Shown piece by piece: positions 8,329 through 17,619 of a stretch of DNA of 64,000 bases. Positions within the stretch are counted from its first letter, which is position 1, and every line of letters begins with the position of its first letter. A program made the translations under genes and the position numbers. The notes under the pieces are model-generated. The model ran no database searches. It had not been told where the DNA came from and saw only the letters and a list, made by a program, of their open reading frames with translations. This DNA comes from Ornithinimicrobium murale. Lineage in GTDB: Bacteria > Actinomycetota > Actinomycetes > Actinomycetales > Dermatophilaceae. The stretch spans positions 1-64,000 of the forward strand of contig NZ_QLVD01000024.1 in NCBI RefSeq assembly GCF_003352835.1, in the 5' to 3' direction.

Positions 8329-10079
8329 CAGGTGACCTTCCCGTCCGAGCCCGCGGTGTTGTCGGGCCGCGCGCGCGGACCGTCCAGCTGGGCCGGTCCG
8401 TCCACCGTCTGGACGGACGGGTCCTTCTCGCTGTCCGGGAAGAGTCCCGCTGGGACACCCTTGCCGTCCCAGTTGAGCAGGTTGACCCGCCCCCGCTTGG
8501 AGCCGCCGGACAACAGGGCGTCGGAGGTCTGCCGCTGCTGCAGCATCCGGAAGTTCTCAACGGCAACCGGCGTGGAGCCGCCGCGGCCCGACCCCTCGCC
8601 GAAGGGGCCCGAGAGGTCCATCAGCTCGTCGTCGTAGCCGCTGACCGGGCAGTCGGTGGCGGTCTCCTCCAGGGCGTGCGCCTCCTCGCCGTGGGCGGAG
8701 GGGATGACGTAGCGCTCGTCGTACTTGGCGATCGCCAGCAGCCGGTACATCTCATACATCTCCTCCTCCCCCATGCCGACGGACTCGGGGATGCTCGCCC
8801 TCGGGTCGCGTCCCAGGTTGATGTCCCGCATGTAGGAGCGCATCGCCGCGAGCTTGCGCAGCACCAGGTCCACCGGCTCGGGGTCCCCCGCCGTGAACAG
8901 GTTGGCGAGGTACTCGATCGGGATCCGCAACGTGTCGATCGCCGCGAACAGGTTGTCCTTGTCCTCGGCGTCGTAGCCGGTGTCCTTGATGACGTCCACG
9001 ACCGGGGACAGCGGCGGGATGTACCAGACCATCGGCATCGTCCGGTACTCCGGGTGCAGCGGGAGGGCGACCTTGTAGTCGGTGATCAGCCGCAGCACCG
9101 GCGACTTCTTGGCCGCCTCGATCCAGTCGCCGGGGATGCCGGCCGCCTCGGCCGCGCGCTCCACTGCCGGGTCGCGGGGGTCCAGGAAGACCGACCGCTG
9201 CGCCTCGTACAGATCGTGGTCGTTCTCCACCGAGGCCGCCTCGAGCACCTTGTCGGCGTCGTAGAGCATGAGCCCGATGTAGCGCAGCCGCCCCACGCAG
9301 GTCTCGGCGCACACGGTCGGGATGCCCACCTCGATGCGGGGGTAGCAGAACGTGCACTTCTCGGCCTTGCCGGTCTTGTGGTTGAAGTAGACCTTCTTGT
9401 AGGGGCAGCCGGTGACGCACATCCGCCAACCACGGCACTTGTCCTGGTCCACCAGGACGATGCCATCCTCCTCGCGCTTGTAGATCGCGCCGGAGGGGCA
9501 GGACGCCGCGCAGCTGGGGTTGAGGCAGTGCTCGCAGATCCGCGGCAGGTAGAACATGAAGGTCTCGTCGAACTCCATCTTCACCTTGTCCTCGATGCCC
9601 TTGAGCATCGGGTCCTTGGCCGCGTGCTGCCGACTGCCACCCAGGTCGTCGTCCCAGTTGGCCGACCACTCCACGTTCATCTGCTCACCGGAGATCAGCG
9701 AGTGCGGTGTGGCGACCGGGAAGTTCTCCTGGGCTGGGGCGTTGAGCAGCGTCTCGTAGTCGTAGGTCCAGGGCTCGTAGTAGTCCTGGATCGAGGGCAT
9801 CTTGGGGTTGGAGAAGATGTTGAGCAGCTTGTTCAGGCGCCCCCCGGCCCGCAGCTTGAGCCGCCCCTGCGGCGTGCGCACCCAGCCGCCCTTCCACTCC
9901 TCCTGGTCCTGGTAGTTGCGGGGGTAGCCGAGGCCGGGCCGGGTCTCGACGTTGTTGAACCAGACGTACTCCATGCCGCTGCGGTTGGTCCAGGCCTGCT
10001 TGCAGGTGACCGAGCAGGTGTGGCACCCGATGCACTTGTCCAGGTTCATGACCATGGCCATCTGTGCCATGACTCTCAT
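8328..10079 (-). CDS. narH: respiratory nitrate reductase beta subunit NarH
   Basis: A 583-residue ferredoxin-like subunit carrying four iron-sulfur clusters. The first set is CIGCHTCSVTCKQAW (residues 16-30); further sets lie near CEHCLNPSCAASCP, and CRGWRMCVTGCP, where Trp replaces a Cys as expected for the [3Fe-4S] cluster of NarH, with CTFC following. It relays electrons from NarI hemes to NarG. The ATG at 10079 has AGGAG seven bases upstream; the internal ATG at 10067 has none. The last 70 residues are longer than in E. coli and Gly/Ser-rich. Confidence 0.94.
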   Translation of the reverse strand: MRVMAQMAMVMNLDKCIGCHTCSVTCKQAWTNRSGMEYVWFNNVETRPGLGYPRNYQDQEEWKGGWVRTPQGRLKLRAGGRLNKLLNIFSNPKMPSIQDYYEPWTYDYETLLNAPAQENFPVATPHSLISGEQMNVEWSANWDDDLGGSRQHAAKDPMLKGIEDKVKMEFDETFMFYLPRICEHCLNPSCAASCPSGAIYKREEDGIVLVDQDKCRGWRMCVTGCPYKKVYFNHKTGKAEKCTFCYPRIEVGIPTVCAETCVGRLRYIGLMLYDADKVLEAASVENDHDLYEAQRSVFLDPRDPAVERAAEAAGIPGDWIEAAKKSPVLRLITDYKVALPLHPEYRTMPMVWYIPPLSPVVDVIKDTGYDAEDKDNLFAAIDTLRIPIEYLANLFTAGDPEPVDLVLRKLAAMRSYMRDINLGRDPRASIPESVGMGEEEMYEMYRLLAIAKYDERYVIPSAHGEEAHALEETATDCPVSGYDDELMDLSGPFGEGSGRGGSTPVAVENFRMLQQRQTSDALLSGGSKRGRVNLLNWDGKGVPAGLFPDSEKDPSVQTVDGPAQLDGPRARPDNTAGSDGKVT

Positions 10080-10113
10080 GTTCTAGCTCCTGTATGTCGT
10101 GGGGTCGGGGGCG

Positions 10114-13100
10114 TCAGTACGTCACCGGCGCGGTGCGCTTGCGGATGGAGGTGACCTCGTCGCGGTTGTTGCCGGTCGGACCGATGTAGTTGAAGAAGTA
10201 GGCCAGCTGGGCGTAGCCGCCGATCAGGTGGCTGGGCTTCATCAGGATCCGGGTCAGGCTGTTGTGGATGCCGCCGCGCCTGTTGTCGGTCTCGGTCAGC
10301 GGCACGTCGATCAGCCGGTCCTGGGCGTGGTGCATGAACACCGTGCCCTCGGGCATCCGGTGGCTGACGACCGCCCGGGCGGCCACCACGCCGTTGCGGT
10401 TGACCGCCTCGATCCAGTCGTTGTCGAGCACGCCGATCTTCTCGGCGTCGACATCGGACATCCAGATCGTCTGGCCACCACGGGACAGCGAGAGCATGAA
10501 CAGGTTGTCCTGGTACTCACTGTGGATCGACCACTTGTTGTGCGGGGTCAGATAGCGGACCGACACGCCCAGCTCGTGCTGGCTGCCGATCTCGGGCTCT
10601 CCGAACAGCTTGGTCATGTTCAGGGGTGGCCGGTAGGTCGGCAGCCCCTCCCCCATCGCGAGCATCCAGTCGTGGTCGACGTAGAACTGCTGCCGCCCGG
10701 TCAGGGTGTGGAAGGGCTTGGACCGTTCGATGTTGATCGTGAACGGGGCATAGCGCCGGCCGCCGCTCTCCGAGCCCGACCACTCCGGGGAGGTGATCAC
10801 CGGCACCGGGGCCGCCTGGGTGTCGGCGAAGCTGATGATCTTGCCCTCGTGCTCGGCCGACAGGTCGTGCAGCTGGGTGCCGGTGCGCTTCTCCAGATCC
10901 TTGAACCCCTGGGTCGCCAGGTGACCGTTGGTGGTGCCGGCCAGGTGCATGATCGCCTCGGCGACATCCACATCGGTCTCCAGCCGCGGCTGGCCGTCGG
11001 CGATACCTCCGTGCACGGTGCCGTTGAGGACCCGCAGCTGGTCGACGGCCTCGGTCGGGTCGTACTTCACACCCTTGGTGACCATCCCGACCTTCTCCAG
11101 CAACGGGCCGATCGCGGTCATCTTGGCGTAGACCTGGGTGAAGTCGCGCTCCACCGTGGCCAGGACCGGCAGGGTCTTGCCCGGCACCGGCTCGACCTCA
11201 CCGGTCTTCCAGTCCCGCACGACCCCGTGCACCGTGGCCATGGCCTCCGGGGTGTCGTGCCACAGCGGCTTGGCCACCACATCGGTGCGGGTCCCGAGGT
11301 GGTCCTCCGCCAGCTCGGAGAACCGCTTGGCGATCTCCTTCCAGGCGTCCCAGTCGTTCTTGCTCTGCCACGGTGGCGCGATCGCCGGGTTGAACGAGTG
11401 GATGAAGGGGTGCATGTCGGTGGTGTTGATGTCGTGCTTCTCGTACCAGGTGGCGGCCGGGAGCACGATGTCGGACAGCAGTGTCGAGCTGGTCATCCGG
11501 AAGTCGATGGTCATCAGCAGGTCGAGCTTCCCCTCGGGCGCGGTCTCGGCCCAGGTCACCTCGCGCGGCCGCTTCTCCTCCGGCGCCTCGCTCGCCTTCA
11601 CCGCGTTGCTCGTGCCGAGCAGGTGCTTGAGGAAGTACTCGTTGCCCTTGGCCGAGGACCCGAACAGGTTGGCCCGCCACAGGGTGAGCACGCGCGGCCA
11701 GTTCTGCTCGGCCTCCGGGTCCTCCACGGCAAACCGCAGCGCGCCCTCCTTGAGCTGAGCCACGACATACTCCTTGACGTCCGTCCCCGTCTCGGCGGCC
11801 TCGTCGGCCAGAGCGAGGCTGGACCGGTCGAACTGCGGGTAGGACGGCACCCACCCCAGGCGGACCGCCTGGGCCAGCACGTCCATCATGGAGCGGCCCT
11901 GGAAGGCGCCGGTGCCGGCGCCGACGTCGTCGGTGCTGAAGGTGTCGTAGCGGTACTGGCTGGTGTTGACGTACCAGTAGGCGGTCTGGTTCATGTGCCG
12001 GGGCGGGCGGACCCAGTCCAGCGCGAAGGCCATGTGCTGGAAGCCCATCAGCGGGCGCACCTTCTCCTGGCCGACGTAGTGCGCCCAACCGCCGCCGTTG
12101 CGTCCCTGGCAGCCGGTGATCGTCGTGAGCACCAGCATCGCGCGGTAGATCTGGTCGGAGTGGTACCAGTGGTTGGTGCCGGCACCCATCAGGATCATGC
12201 CGCGCCCGGTGGTGTCGATGGCGTTCTGCGCGAACTCCCGGCCGAGCCGCTCGATCTGGTGCGCGGGCACCGAGGTGAGCTCCTCCGCCCAGGCCGGCGT
12301 GGCCGGCACCGCCGGGTCCTCATAGCCCTGCGGCCAGGTGCCCGGCAGCCCCTCCCTGCCCACCCCGTAGTGGGCGAGCATGAGGTCCAGCACGGTGGTC
12401 ACCACCCGACCGCCGATCCGCCGGACCGGGACGCCGCGCCGCTCCATCGCCACGGTGTCCCCCAGGTCAAAGCGCGGGAGCTCGACCTCGACGGACTCCT
12501 CGGTGGTGCCGTGCAGCGAGAGCACCGGGTCGATCTCGCCCAGGTCGAGATTCCACCGGCCCTCGCCCTCGGGACCGAAGCGGTCGCCGATCGAGCCGTT
12601 GGGGATGGCCACCTCGCCGGTCACCCGGTCCAGCACCGCGGTCTTCCACATGGCGTTCTCCGACGAGGCCTTCGGGTGACCGTCCAGGTCGCCGGCCACG
12701 ACAAATTTCCCCGGCCGGTAGGCACCAACGGCTCCGGGTTCGCTGCGCTCACTCGTTCCCTCTGTTCCGGCCAACGAAGCTCCTTCGTCGCCGTTGCCCG
12801 GGCTGGCTCCGCCAGCGGGCTCCAGAGTCACGAGGAAGGGGAGGTCGGTGAAGCGCTTGCAGTAGTCGGCGAAGAACTCGGTCTCGCGGTCGACGAAGAA
12901 CTCCTTGAGGATGACGTGACCCATGCCCATCGCCAGGGCGGCGTCGGTGCCGGGTGCCGGAGCCACCCACTCGTCGGCGAACTTGACGTTCTCCGCGTAG
13001 TCCGGCGCGACCGCCACGACCTTCTGACCGCGATAGCGTGCCTCGGTCATCCAGTGCGCGTCCGGGGTCCGCGTCAGGGGCACGTTGGAGCCCCACATGA

Positions 13101-13908
13101 TCAGGTATGCCGCGTCCCACCAGTCCCCCGACTCCGGCACGTCGGTCTGGTCCCCCCACATCTGCGGCGAGGCGTTGGGCAGGTCGGCATACCAGTCGTA
13201 GAAGGAGAGCATCGGGGCCCCGATGAGCTCGTTGAACCGGGCGCCGGAGACATAGCTGACCTGGGACATCGCCGGGATCGGCGAGAATCCCGCGATCCGG
13301 TCCGGGCCCCAGCGCTTGATGGTGTAGACGTGGGCGGCTGCGATCATCTCCACGGTCTCTGCCCACGTGGAGCGGACCAGGCCACCCTTCCCCCGCCCGG
13401 CCTTGTAGCGCCGCGACTTCTCCTCGTCCTGGACGATGCTCCCCCAGGCGACGACCGGGTCGCCGTACTCAGCCTTCGCCTGCCGGTACAGCTCCAGCAG
13501 GGTGCCGCGGACATAGGGGTAGCGGACCCGGGTGGGGCTGTAGGTGTACCAGGAGAAGGCCGCGCCGCGGGGGCACCCGCGCGGCTCGTACTCAGGCCGG
13601 TCACCGCCGGTGGAGGGGTAGTCGGTCTGCTGGGCCTCCCAGGTGATGATCCCGTCCTTGACGTAGACCTTCCACGAGCACGAGCCGGTGCAGTTGACGC
13701 CGTGCGTGGAGCGCACCACCTTGTCGTGGCTCCACCGGTCCCGGTAGAAGGAGTCACCCTGGCGGCCGCCCTCCAACGACAGGGAGCGCTGGTCCTCGGA
13801 GACCTTGCCGCGGGTGAAGAACCTCCGGGTCCCCACGAGCGCGGAGGACAGCGGGCCGTCGAAGCCCAGCTCGGGGTTGGCCTGCGGTCGTGCGGCGGTG
13901 TCAGTCAT
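10114..13908 (-). CDS. narG: respiratory nitrate reductase alpha subunit NarG
   Basis: A 1264-residue bis-MGD molybdoenzyme that reduces nitrate to nitrite on the cytoplasmic side. The FS0 cluster ligands are visible: THGVNCTGSCSW (His69, Cys73, Cys77) and Cys112 in RGCPRGAA. The Mo-ligand aspartate region FYDWYADLP and the TRTPDAHW segment are present, as are C-terminal cofactor-binding motifs. ATG 13908 is preceded by GGAGA and overlaps the regulator's stop by four bases; a 50-residue longer frame lies in the regulator and is rejected. Around residues 358-394 there is a Gly/Ser/Glu-rich insertion absent from known NarG sequences I can recall (separate entry). Confidence 0.95.
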   Translation of the reverse strand: MTDTAARPQANPELGFDGPLSSALVGTRRFFTRGKVSEDQRSLSLEGGRQGDSFYRDRWSHDKVVRSTHGVNCTGSCSWKVYVKDGIITWEAQQTDYPSTGGDRPEYEPRGCPRGAAFSWYTYSPTRVRYPYVRGTLLELYRQAKAEYGDPVVAWGSIVQDEEKSRRYKAGRGKGGLVRSTWAETVEMIAAAHVYTIKRWGPDRIAGFSPIPAMSQVSYVSGARFNELIGAPMLSFYDWYADLPNASPQMWGDQTDVPESGDWWDAAYLIMWGSNVPLTRTPDAHWMTEARYRGQKVVAVAPDYAENVKFADEWVAPAPGTDAALAMGMGHVILKEFFVDRETEFFADYCKRFTDLPFLVTLEPAGGASPGNGDEGASLAGTEGTSERSEPGAVGAYRPGKFVVAGDLDGHPKASSENAMWKTAVLDRVTGEVAIPNGSIGDRFGPEGEGRWNLDLGEIDPVLSLHGTTEESVEVELPRFDLGDTVAMERRGVPVRRIGGRVVTTVLDLMLAHYGVGREGLPGTWPQGYEDPAVPATPAWAEELTSVPAHQIERLGREFAQNAIDTTGRGMILMGAGTNHWYHSDQIYRAMLVLTTITGCQGRNGGGWAHYVGQEKVRPLMGFQHMAFALDWVRPPRHMNQTAYWYVNTSQYRYDTFSTDDVGAGTGAFQGRSMMDVLAQAVRLGWVPSYPQFDRSSLALADEAAETGTDVKEYVVAQLKEGALRFAVEDPEAEQNWPRVLTLWRANLFGSSAKGNEYFLKHLLGTSNAVKASEAPEEKRPREVTWAETAPEGKLDLLMTIDFRMTSSTLLSDIVLPAATWYEKHDINTTDMHPFIHSFNPAIAPPWQSKNDWDAWKEIAKRFSELAEDHLGTRTDVVAKPLWHDTPEAMATVHGVVRDWKTGEVEPVPGKTLPVLATVERDFTQVYAKMTAIGPLLEKVGMVTKGVKYDPTEAVDQLRVLNGTVHGGIADGQPRLETDVDVAEAIMHLAGTTNGHLATQGFKDLEKRTGTQLHDLSAEHEGKIISFADTQAAPVPVITSPEWSGSESGGRRYAPFTINIERSKPFHTLTGRQQFYVDHDWMLAMGEGLPTYRPPLNMTKLFGEPEIGSQHELGVSVRYLTPHNKWSIHSEYQDNLFMLSLSRGGQTIWMSDVDAEKIGVLDNDWIEAVNRNGVVAARAVVSHRMPEGTVFMHHAQDRLIDVPLTETDNRRGGIHNSLTRILMKPSHLIGGYAQLAYFFNYIGPTGNNRDEVTSIRKRTAPVTY
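12722..12835 (-). repeat. hairpin-rich in-frame insertion within narG
   Basis: This stretch holds two short perfect hairpins (ACGAAG/CTTCGT and GCTGGC-N3-GCCAGC) and a segment of the TTCGCTGCGCTCACTCG type typical of dispersed REP-like elements. It adds about 30 residues (GTEGTSERSEPGA and flanks) between the conserved DLPFLVTLE and YRPGKF segments without breaking the frame. Confidence 0.6.
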
Positions 13909-14699
13909 CTCTGCTCTCCACGGTCGGGGAACGGGGTGGTCACAGTCAGGTGTGCTCGGCACGTCTGCTGGTCGACGAGGGGCTCCAGGTCCAGGTCGGC
14001 ACTCTCTTCGCCCAGCGCGTCGAGGGCACCGCGCAGCAGTCCGCGGTGGACGCCGCACACCAGGTGGGGCTGATCCCTGGCGAGCGCCATGAACGGACAG
14101 TCCCGCATCAGGATGTCGACCTCACGCGCGCCGGCAGCGGTCCGCACCTCGGGTGAGTGACCCCACCCCACGAGCAGGTCCATGACGGCACCGATCTTGC
14201 CCAGCCAGGCACCGGGTGTCGTGGCCGGCGAACGGTCGTTGACCCGGTGGGCGAGGCGGTCGACGTGATCCCGGGCCCACGCGCGGCCGGACTCCTCCAG
14301 GAGCGGCGGCCGCCCCTCAGTGGAGGCCGGGGGCGGCCCCTCATCACCCACGATGTCGGCCAGCACCGTGTAGGCCTGGAGGGCATCGGGATCGGTCGGT
14401 GCCTCCGGGGGCACTCCGGGGACGGCATACAGCTTGCGCGGTCGTCCAGCCCCCACCGGTCGAGCCTGGTCAGCGGTCAGCAGACCCGCGGCCACCAGCT
14501 GATCCAGGTGGAACCGGACGGTTGTCAGGTGCAGGCCCACGACATCTGCCAGCTCCTGGGCGCTGAGTCCTCGCTGACCCGGGGTGGAGGCAGGCGCCAT
14601 CCCGGCCTGCGGGGGGAGGTCTGAGAGCAGCGCGTAGAGCTTGCGGCGCACATCCGAACGCAGCAGGTCAAGCCCCTGGCTGACCTGTTGCCGTGCCAC
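13905..14699 (-). CDS. SufR-like winged-helix regulator with conserved C-terminal cysteines (first copy)
   Basis: A 264-residue regulator. An ArsR-like winged helix occupies the N-terminal third (LSAQELADVVGLHLTTVRFHLDQLVAAGLL, wing GAGRPRKLY). The C-terminal part has three cysteines spaced C-X13-C-X31-C, with CGVHRGLLRGAL after the second; this resembles COG2345/SufR proteins whose cysteines hold an iron-sulfur cluster. It shares the same spacing with the paralogue at 17620-18339. Four-base overlap with narG makes it the natural narGHJI regulator; sensing of NO, oxygen or redox state is inference. Start: GTG 14699 has AAGGG six bases upstream; ATG 14720 is possible but lacks a ribosome site. 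Confidence 0.78.
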   Translation of the reverse strand: MARQQVSQGLDLLRSDVRRKLYALLSDLPPQAGMAPASTPGQRGLSAQELADVVGLHLTTVRFHLDQLVAAGLLTADQARPVGAGRPRKLYAVPGVPPEAPTDPDALQAYTVLADIVGDEGPPPASTEGRPPLLEESGRAWARDHVDRLAHRVNDRSPATTPGAWLGKIGAVMDLLVGWGHSPEVRTAAGAREVDILMRDCPFMALARDQPHLVCGVHRGLLRGALDALGEESADLDLEPLVDQQTCRAHLTVTTPFPDRGEQR

Positions 14700-14718
14700 C
14701 TGACGCCCTTTCCATCGC

Positions 14719-14908
14719 ATTTAGCGGAATGCTGCCTCGGACCCACCTTAGCGCCTGATCCGGGGCACCGATAGAGGGAGGCTCGTGTGTCTTGACCTGC
14801 GCTTTCATGATTGCGCGAGGCACTCTTTACGCCACGAAAGCGTGCCCTAAATACCCGTCAAGAGGCAACGTCGAGATGCTCGAAAAGAGGATTAAACGGA
14901 ATGCTGTC
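14719..14908 (-). promoter_or_regulatory. AT-richer structured region upstream of the nar regulator
   Basis: Two imperfect 18-base direct repeats bound it: ATTTAGCGGAATGCTGCC (14719-14736) and ATTAAACGGAATGCTGTC (14891-14908), 15 of 18 identical. Between them are nested inverted repeats: outer TCTTGAC (14790-14796) with GTCAAGA (14857-14863), and inner GGCAC-T-CTTT with AAAG-C-GTGCC (14819-14846). A TAAGGT box lies 24 bases before ATG 14720. The area is clearly lower in GC than its surroundings. It should contain the promoter and operators for the regulator-narGHJI unit, or a structured leader. Confidence 0.5.
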
Positions 14909-14917
14909 GCCACCGGG

Positions 14918-16189
14918 TCAGGGCTGCGGGTTGCGGGCGTCGTAGGCGCTGAACCCGGGCTGCAGACGAGCCAGCACCAGCATGGCCACGATGCAGGCGA
15001 GCCCGCCGAGGACCAGTGCACCCCACTCGGTCACGGCCGCGGCGACGGTGCCGGACACCAGCTCCCCGAGCCGGGGCCCGCCGGCCACGACGACGACGAA
15101 GATCCCCTGCAGCCGGCCGCGCAGGTGGTCCGGCGTGGCGGCCTGCAGGATCGTGTTGCGGAAGACCGAGGACACCGAGTCGGCCGCCCCGGCGGCGGCG
15201 AGCCCCACACAGGCCAGCACCAACGACGTGCCGGTACCGAACCACCGCCCCGCCCCCAGGACGGCCACGCCGACCAGCGCGATGCAGCATCCCCAGGCGA
15301 CGACGGCCCACACCACCGCACGCCCCTGGTGGATCACCCTGCCGACCGCCCCGGAGAAGAGCATGGCGAGCACCGCACCCACCGCCAGCGCCGCGGCCAG
15401 GATGCCGACGGTCGCCTCACCGCCGGCGAGTGCGACCACCGCGATCGCCGGGAAGAGAGCGCGGGGCTGGGCAAGGATCATCGCGCAGAAGTCCGCCAGG
15501 AAGGTCATCCGCACATTGGGCCGGGTGCCCAGGAAGCGCAGTCCGTCCAGCACGCTCGACAGGCCGGGAGCCCGGGTGGGCCCGGTGCCCTCGGGCCGGA
15601 CCCGCGGCAGCGTCGACAACCCCCACATCGCCGCGGTGAACAGCAGCACGTCCAGTGCGTAGGCGGTGACGTAGCCACCGAACTGCACGATGACGCCGGC
15701 CAGCAGGGGCCCGACCGTCATCGAGATGTTCATGGAGGCGACGTTCAGGGCGTTGGCGGCCGGAAGCTGCTCCAGGGGCAGCAGCCGGGGATAGATCGAG
15801 GACCGCGCGGGACTCATGATGGCGAAGCCCGCACTGTGCAGGGCGACGAGCGCGTAGAGCACCCCCACGTGGGTGTTGCCGAGCGCTGCCTGCAGCACGT
15901 TGAGGCCACCGGTGACCCACAGCACGACGCCGCCGACCAGGGCGACCGTGCGCCGGTCGTGGGTGTCCAGGACGGCGCCGCCGTACAGGCCCAGCACGAC
16001 GATGGGCACCAGGGCGTAGAGGCCGACCAGGCCCACGGAGAACGAGGAGCCGGTGATCTCAAAGATCTGCAGGGCGATGGCCGTGGTGGCCAGCTGTGCG
16101 CCGATGCCGGAGGTGACGGTGCCGAGATAGAGGAAGCGGTAGGGACGCGAGTGCCGCAGCGGGGTGATGTCGAGCAGGACACGGCGCAC
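14918..16189 (-). CDS. MFS transporter (DHA/enterobactin-exporter-like)
   Basis: A 423-residue major facilitator protein with about twelve hydrophobic helices. Between helices 2 and 3 lies GGAVLDTHDRR (motif A region), and in the second half GRVIHQGRAVVWAV and LRGRLQGIF. The pattern resembles EntS/YfiS-type exporters of the MFS_3 group. Substrate is unknown. Start placed at GTG 16189 (RRVLLDITPLRHSRPYRFL), where homologues of this group usually begin; a frame to 16258 exists but its extra 23 residues are not hydrophobic or conserved-looking. It sits between narK and the nar regulator, so it may export a toxic by-product or simply be a passenger. Confidence 0.75.
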   Translation of the reverse strand: MRRVLLDITPLRHSRPYRFLYLGTVTSGIGAQLATTAIALQIFEITGSSFSVGLVGLYALVPIVVLGLYGGAVLDTHDRRTVALVGGVVLWVTGGLNVLQAALGNTHVGVLYALVALHSAGFAIMSPARSSIYPRLLPLEQLPAANALNVASMNISMTVGPLLAGVIVQFGGYVTAYALDVLLFTAAMWGLSTLPRVRPEGTGPTRAPGLSSVLDGLRFLGTRPNVRMTFLADFCAMILAQPRALFPAIAVVALAGGEATVGILAAALAVGAVLAMLFSGAVGRVIHQGRAVVWAVVAWGCCIALVGVAVLGAGRWFGTGTSLVLACVGLAAAGAADSVSSVFRNTILQAATPDHLRGRLQGIFVVVVAGGPRLGELVSGTVAAAVTEWGALVLGGLACIVAMLVLARLQPGFSAYDARNPQP

Positions 16190-16336
16190 CGGCCCATGCT
16201 GCCACCCCGCGATGCTCGTTCGCCCAGAGCATCTCGAGGGCAACCTCGACGACCTCACCCGCCGTGACTGGACGGGACCCGTTCAACGCCTACGCCGCGA
16301 CCCAGGAGGCAGTGCGCGACCAGGATCCACGCCCGC

Positions 16337-17581
16337 TCAGGAGGCTGGTGCGGCCTGCTTCTGCCGAACGATGGTGACTGTCAGGATCAGGGCCACGACT
16401 GCGGTGATCGCCAGCAGCAGCAGACCCCACCCGTAGGAGTCCGTGCGGCCGTAGATGTAGCCCATCAGCAGGGGTGGCAGAAACCCACCCAGTCCCCCCG
16501 CGGCGCCGACGATGCCGGTGACACCGCCGACCCTGCCGGGTTCGGTGACCTTGGCGATGAGCGCGAAGGTCGCCCCGCTGCCGGCACCGAGGGCGGCTGC
16601 CATGCCGAGGAAGGCGGCAGTGCCGACGTGCTCCAGGATCGGCGTGAACGAGGCGACGGACGCCCCCACGGCCACGAGGGCGAAGCAGCTGGCCAGGACC
16701 GCGATGGCGCCGAACTTGTCGGCCAGCCACCCACCGATGGGCCGGCAGATGACGGCCACCACCACAAAGCCGGCCATCCGGTTGGACGCATCTGCCGGGT
16801 CCAGTTCGTAGGCCACCTTCAGATAGGACGGTAGGTAGACGGAGAAGGCGACATAGCCACCGAAGGCCACGGCATACAGGAAGGACAGCAGCCAGGTGAT
16901 CGACAGCCTGGAGTTGGCCACCACCCGTGAGACGAGGGACCCGGTGGGGGCGGTGCGGCCGGGGGCGTCCCGCATGATCAGCCAGGCCAGGACCGCATAG
17001 ATCGCCAGGAAGACCGAGGTCAGCACGAAGGGCAGGCTCTGGTTGCTCTCGTAGAGCGGCACGGTGGTCAGCGCGCTGATGGCGGTGCCACCCATGCCGG
17101 CACCGAAGACACCGATCGCCAGACCGCGCTGGTGCGGCGGGAACCAGGCATTCACGAACGGCACGCCGATGGCGAAGGCGGTCCCGCCGATGCCGAGGAA
17201 GAAGCCGGTGACCAGGATCGCGATCAGGGAGCTCTGTGCCCAGAAGCCGATCACCAGGACCGGCACGATCGTCGCCAGTGACACCACCGGGAACATGAGG
17301 CGTCCGCCGTGCTTGTCGGTGAGCGCTCCGACCACGATGCGGCCCAGCGAGCCGACGATGACCGGGACGGCCACCAGCAGGGCGACATCCCCCTCGGTGA
17401 TATTGCCGAGGGTCCCGTCATCTCTCCACAGCGGCCCCAGCGGGCTCAACAGCGCCCAGGCCCAGAAGTTCAGGGCGAAGCCCAGGGTGGCCATGATGAG
17501 CATGACCCAGGCCCTGCCGGTGGCCGCGCCGGCGGCCGGGGGTGGGGAAGGCTGCGTGGTGGTGCCCGCGTGCTCGGACAT
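16337..17581 (-). CDS. narK: nitrate/nitrite transporter, NarK family
   Basis: A 414-residue MFS protein with twelve predicted helices. Nitrate-porter signatures are present: FGAGMGG in the first half and GIVGAAGGLGGFLPP in the second, each in the expected helix 5/11 positions. It imports nitrate, exchanges it for nitrite, or both. The N-terminal 20 residues are a Thr/Pro/Ala-rich cytosolic tail. ATG 17581 has GAGGAG six bases upstream. It follows the SufR-like regulator by 38 bases and is very probably co-transcribed with it. Confidence 0.9.
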   Translation of the reverse strand: MSEHAGTTTQPSPPPAAGAATGRAWVMLIMATLGFALNFWAWALLSPLGPLWRDDGTLGNITEGDVALLVAVPVIVGSLGRIVVGALTDKHGGRLMFPVVSLATIVPVLVIGFWAQSSLIAILVTGFFLGIGGTAFAIGVPFVNAWFPPHQRGLAIGVFGAGMGGTAISALTTVPLYESNQSLPFVLTSVFLAIYAVLAWLIMRDAPGRTAPTGSLVSRVVANSRLSITWLLSFLYAVAFGGYVAFSVYLPSYLKVAYELDPADASNRMAGFVVVAVICRPIGGWLADKFGAIAVLASCFALVAVGASVASFTPILEHVGTAAFLGMAAALGAGSGATFALIAKVTEPGRVGGVTGIVGAAGGLGGFLPPLLMGYIYGRTDSYGWGLLLLAITAVVALILTVTIVRQKQAAPAS

Positions 17582-17619
17582 CGCGCTCCTCAGGTGATGT
17601 GTTCTGTTGTGGGTCGGTG

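Noticed and set aside
10099..14073. A 1324-codon plus-strand open frame opposite narG, and similar long frames opposite gcvP, nirK and MFS genes
   Set aside because: They are antisense shadows produced by high GC at third positions; they have no recognisable domains and the opposite strand encodes intact conserved proteins.
14790..14863. Known riboswitch in the nar regulator leader
   Set aside because: The nested inverted repeats do not match the molybdenum-cofactor or other riboswitch consensus I know, so only structure is claimed.
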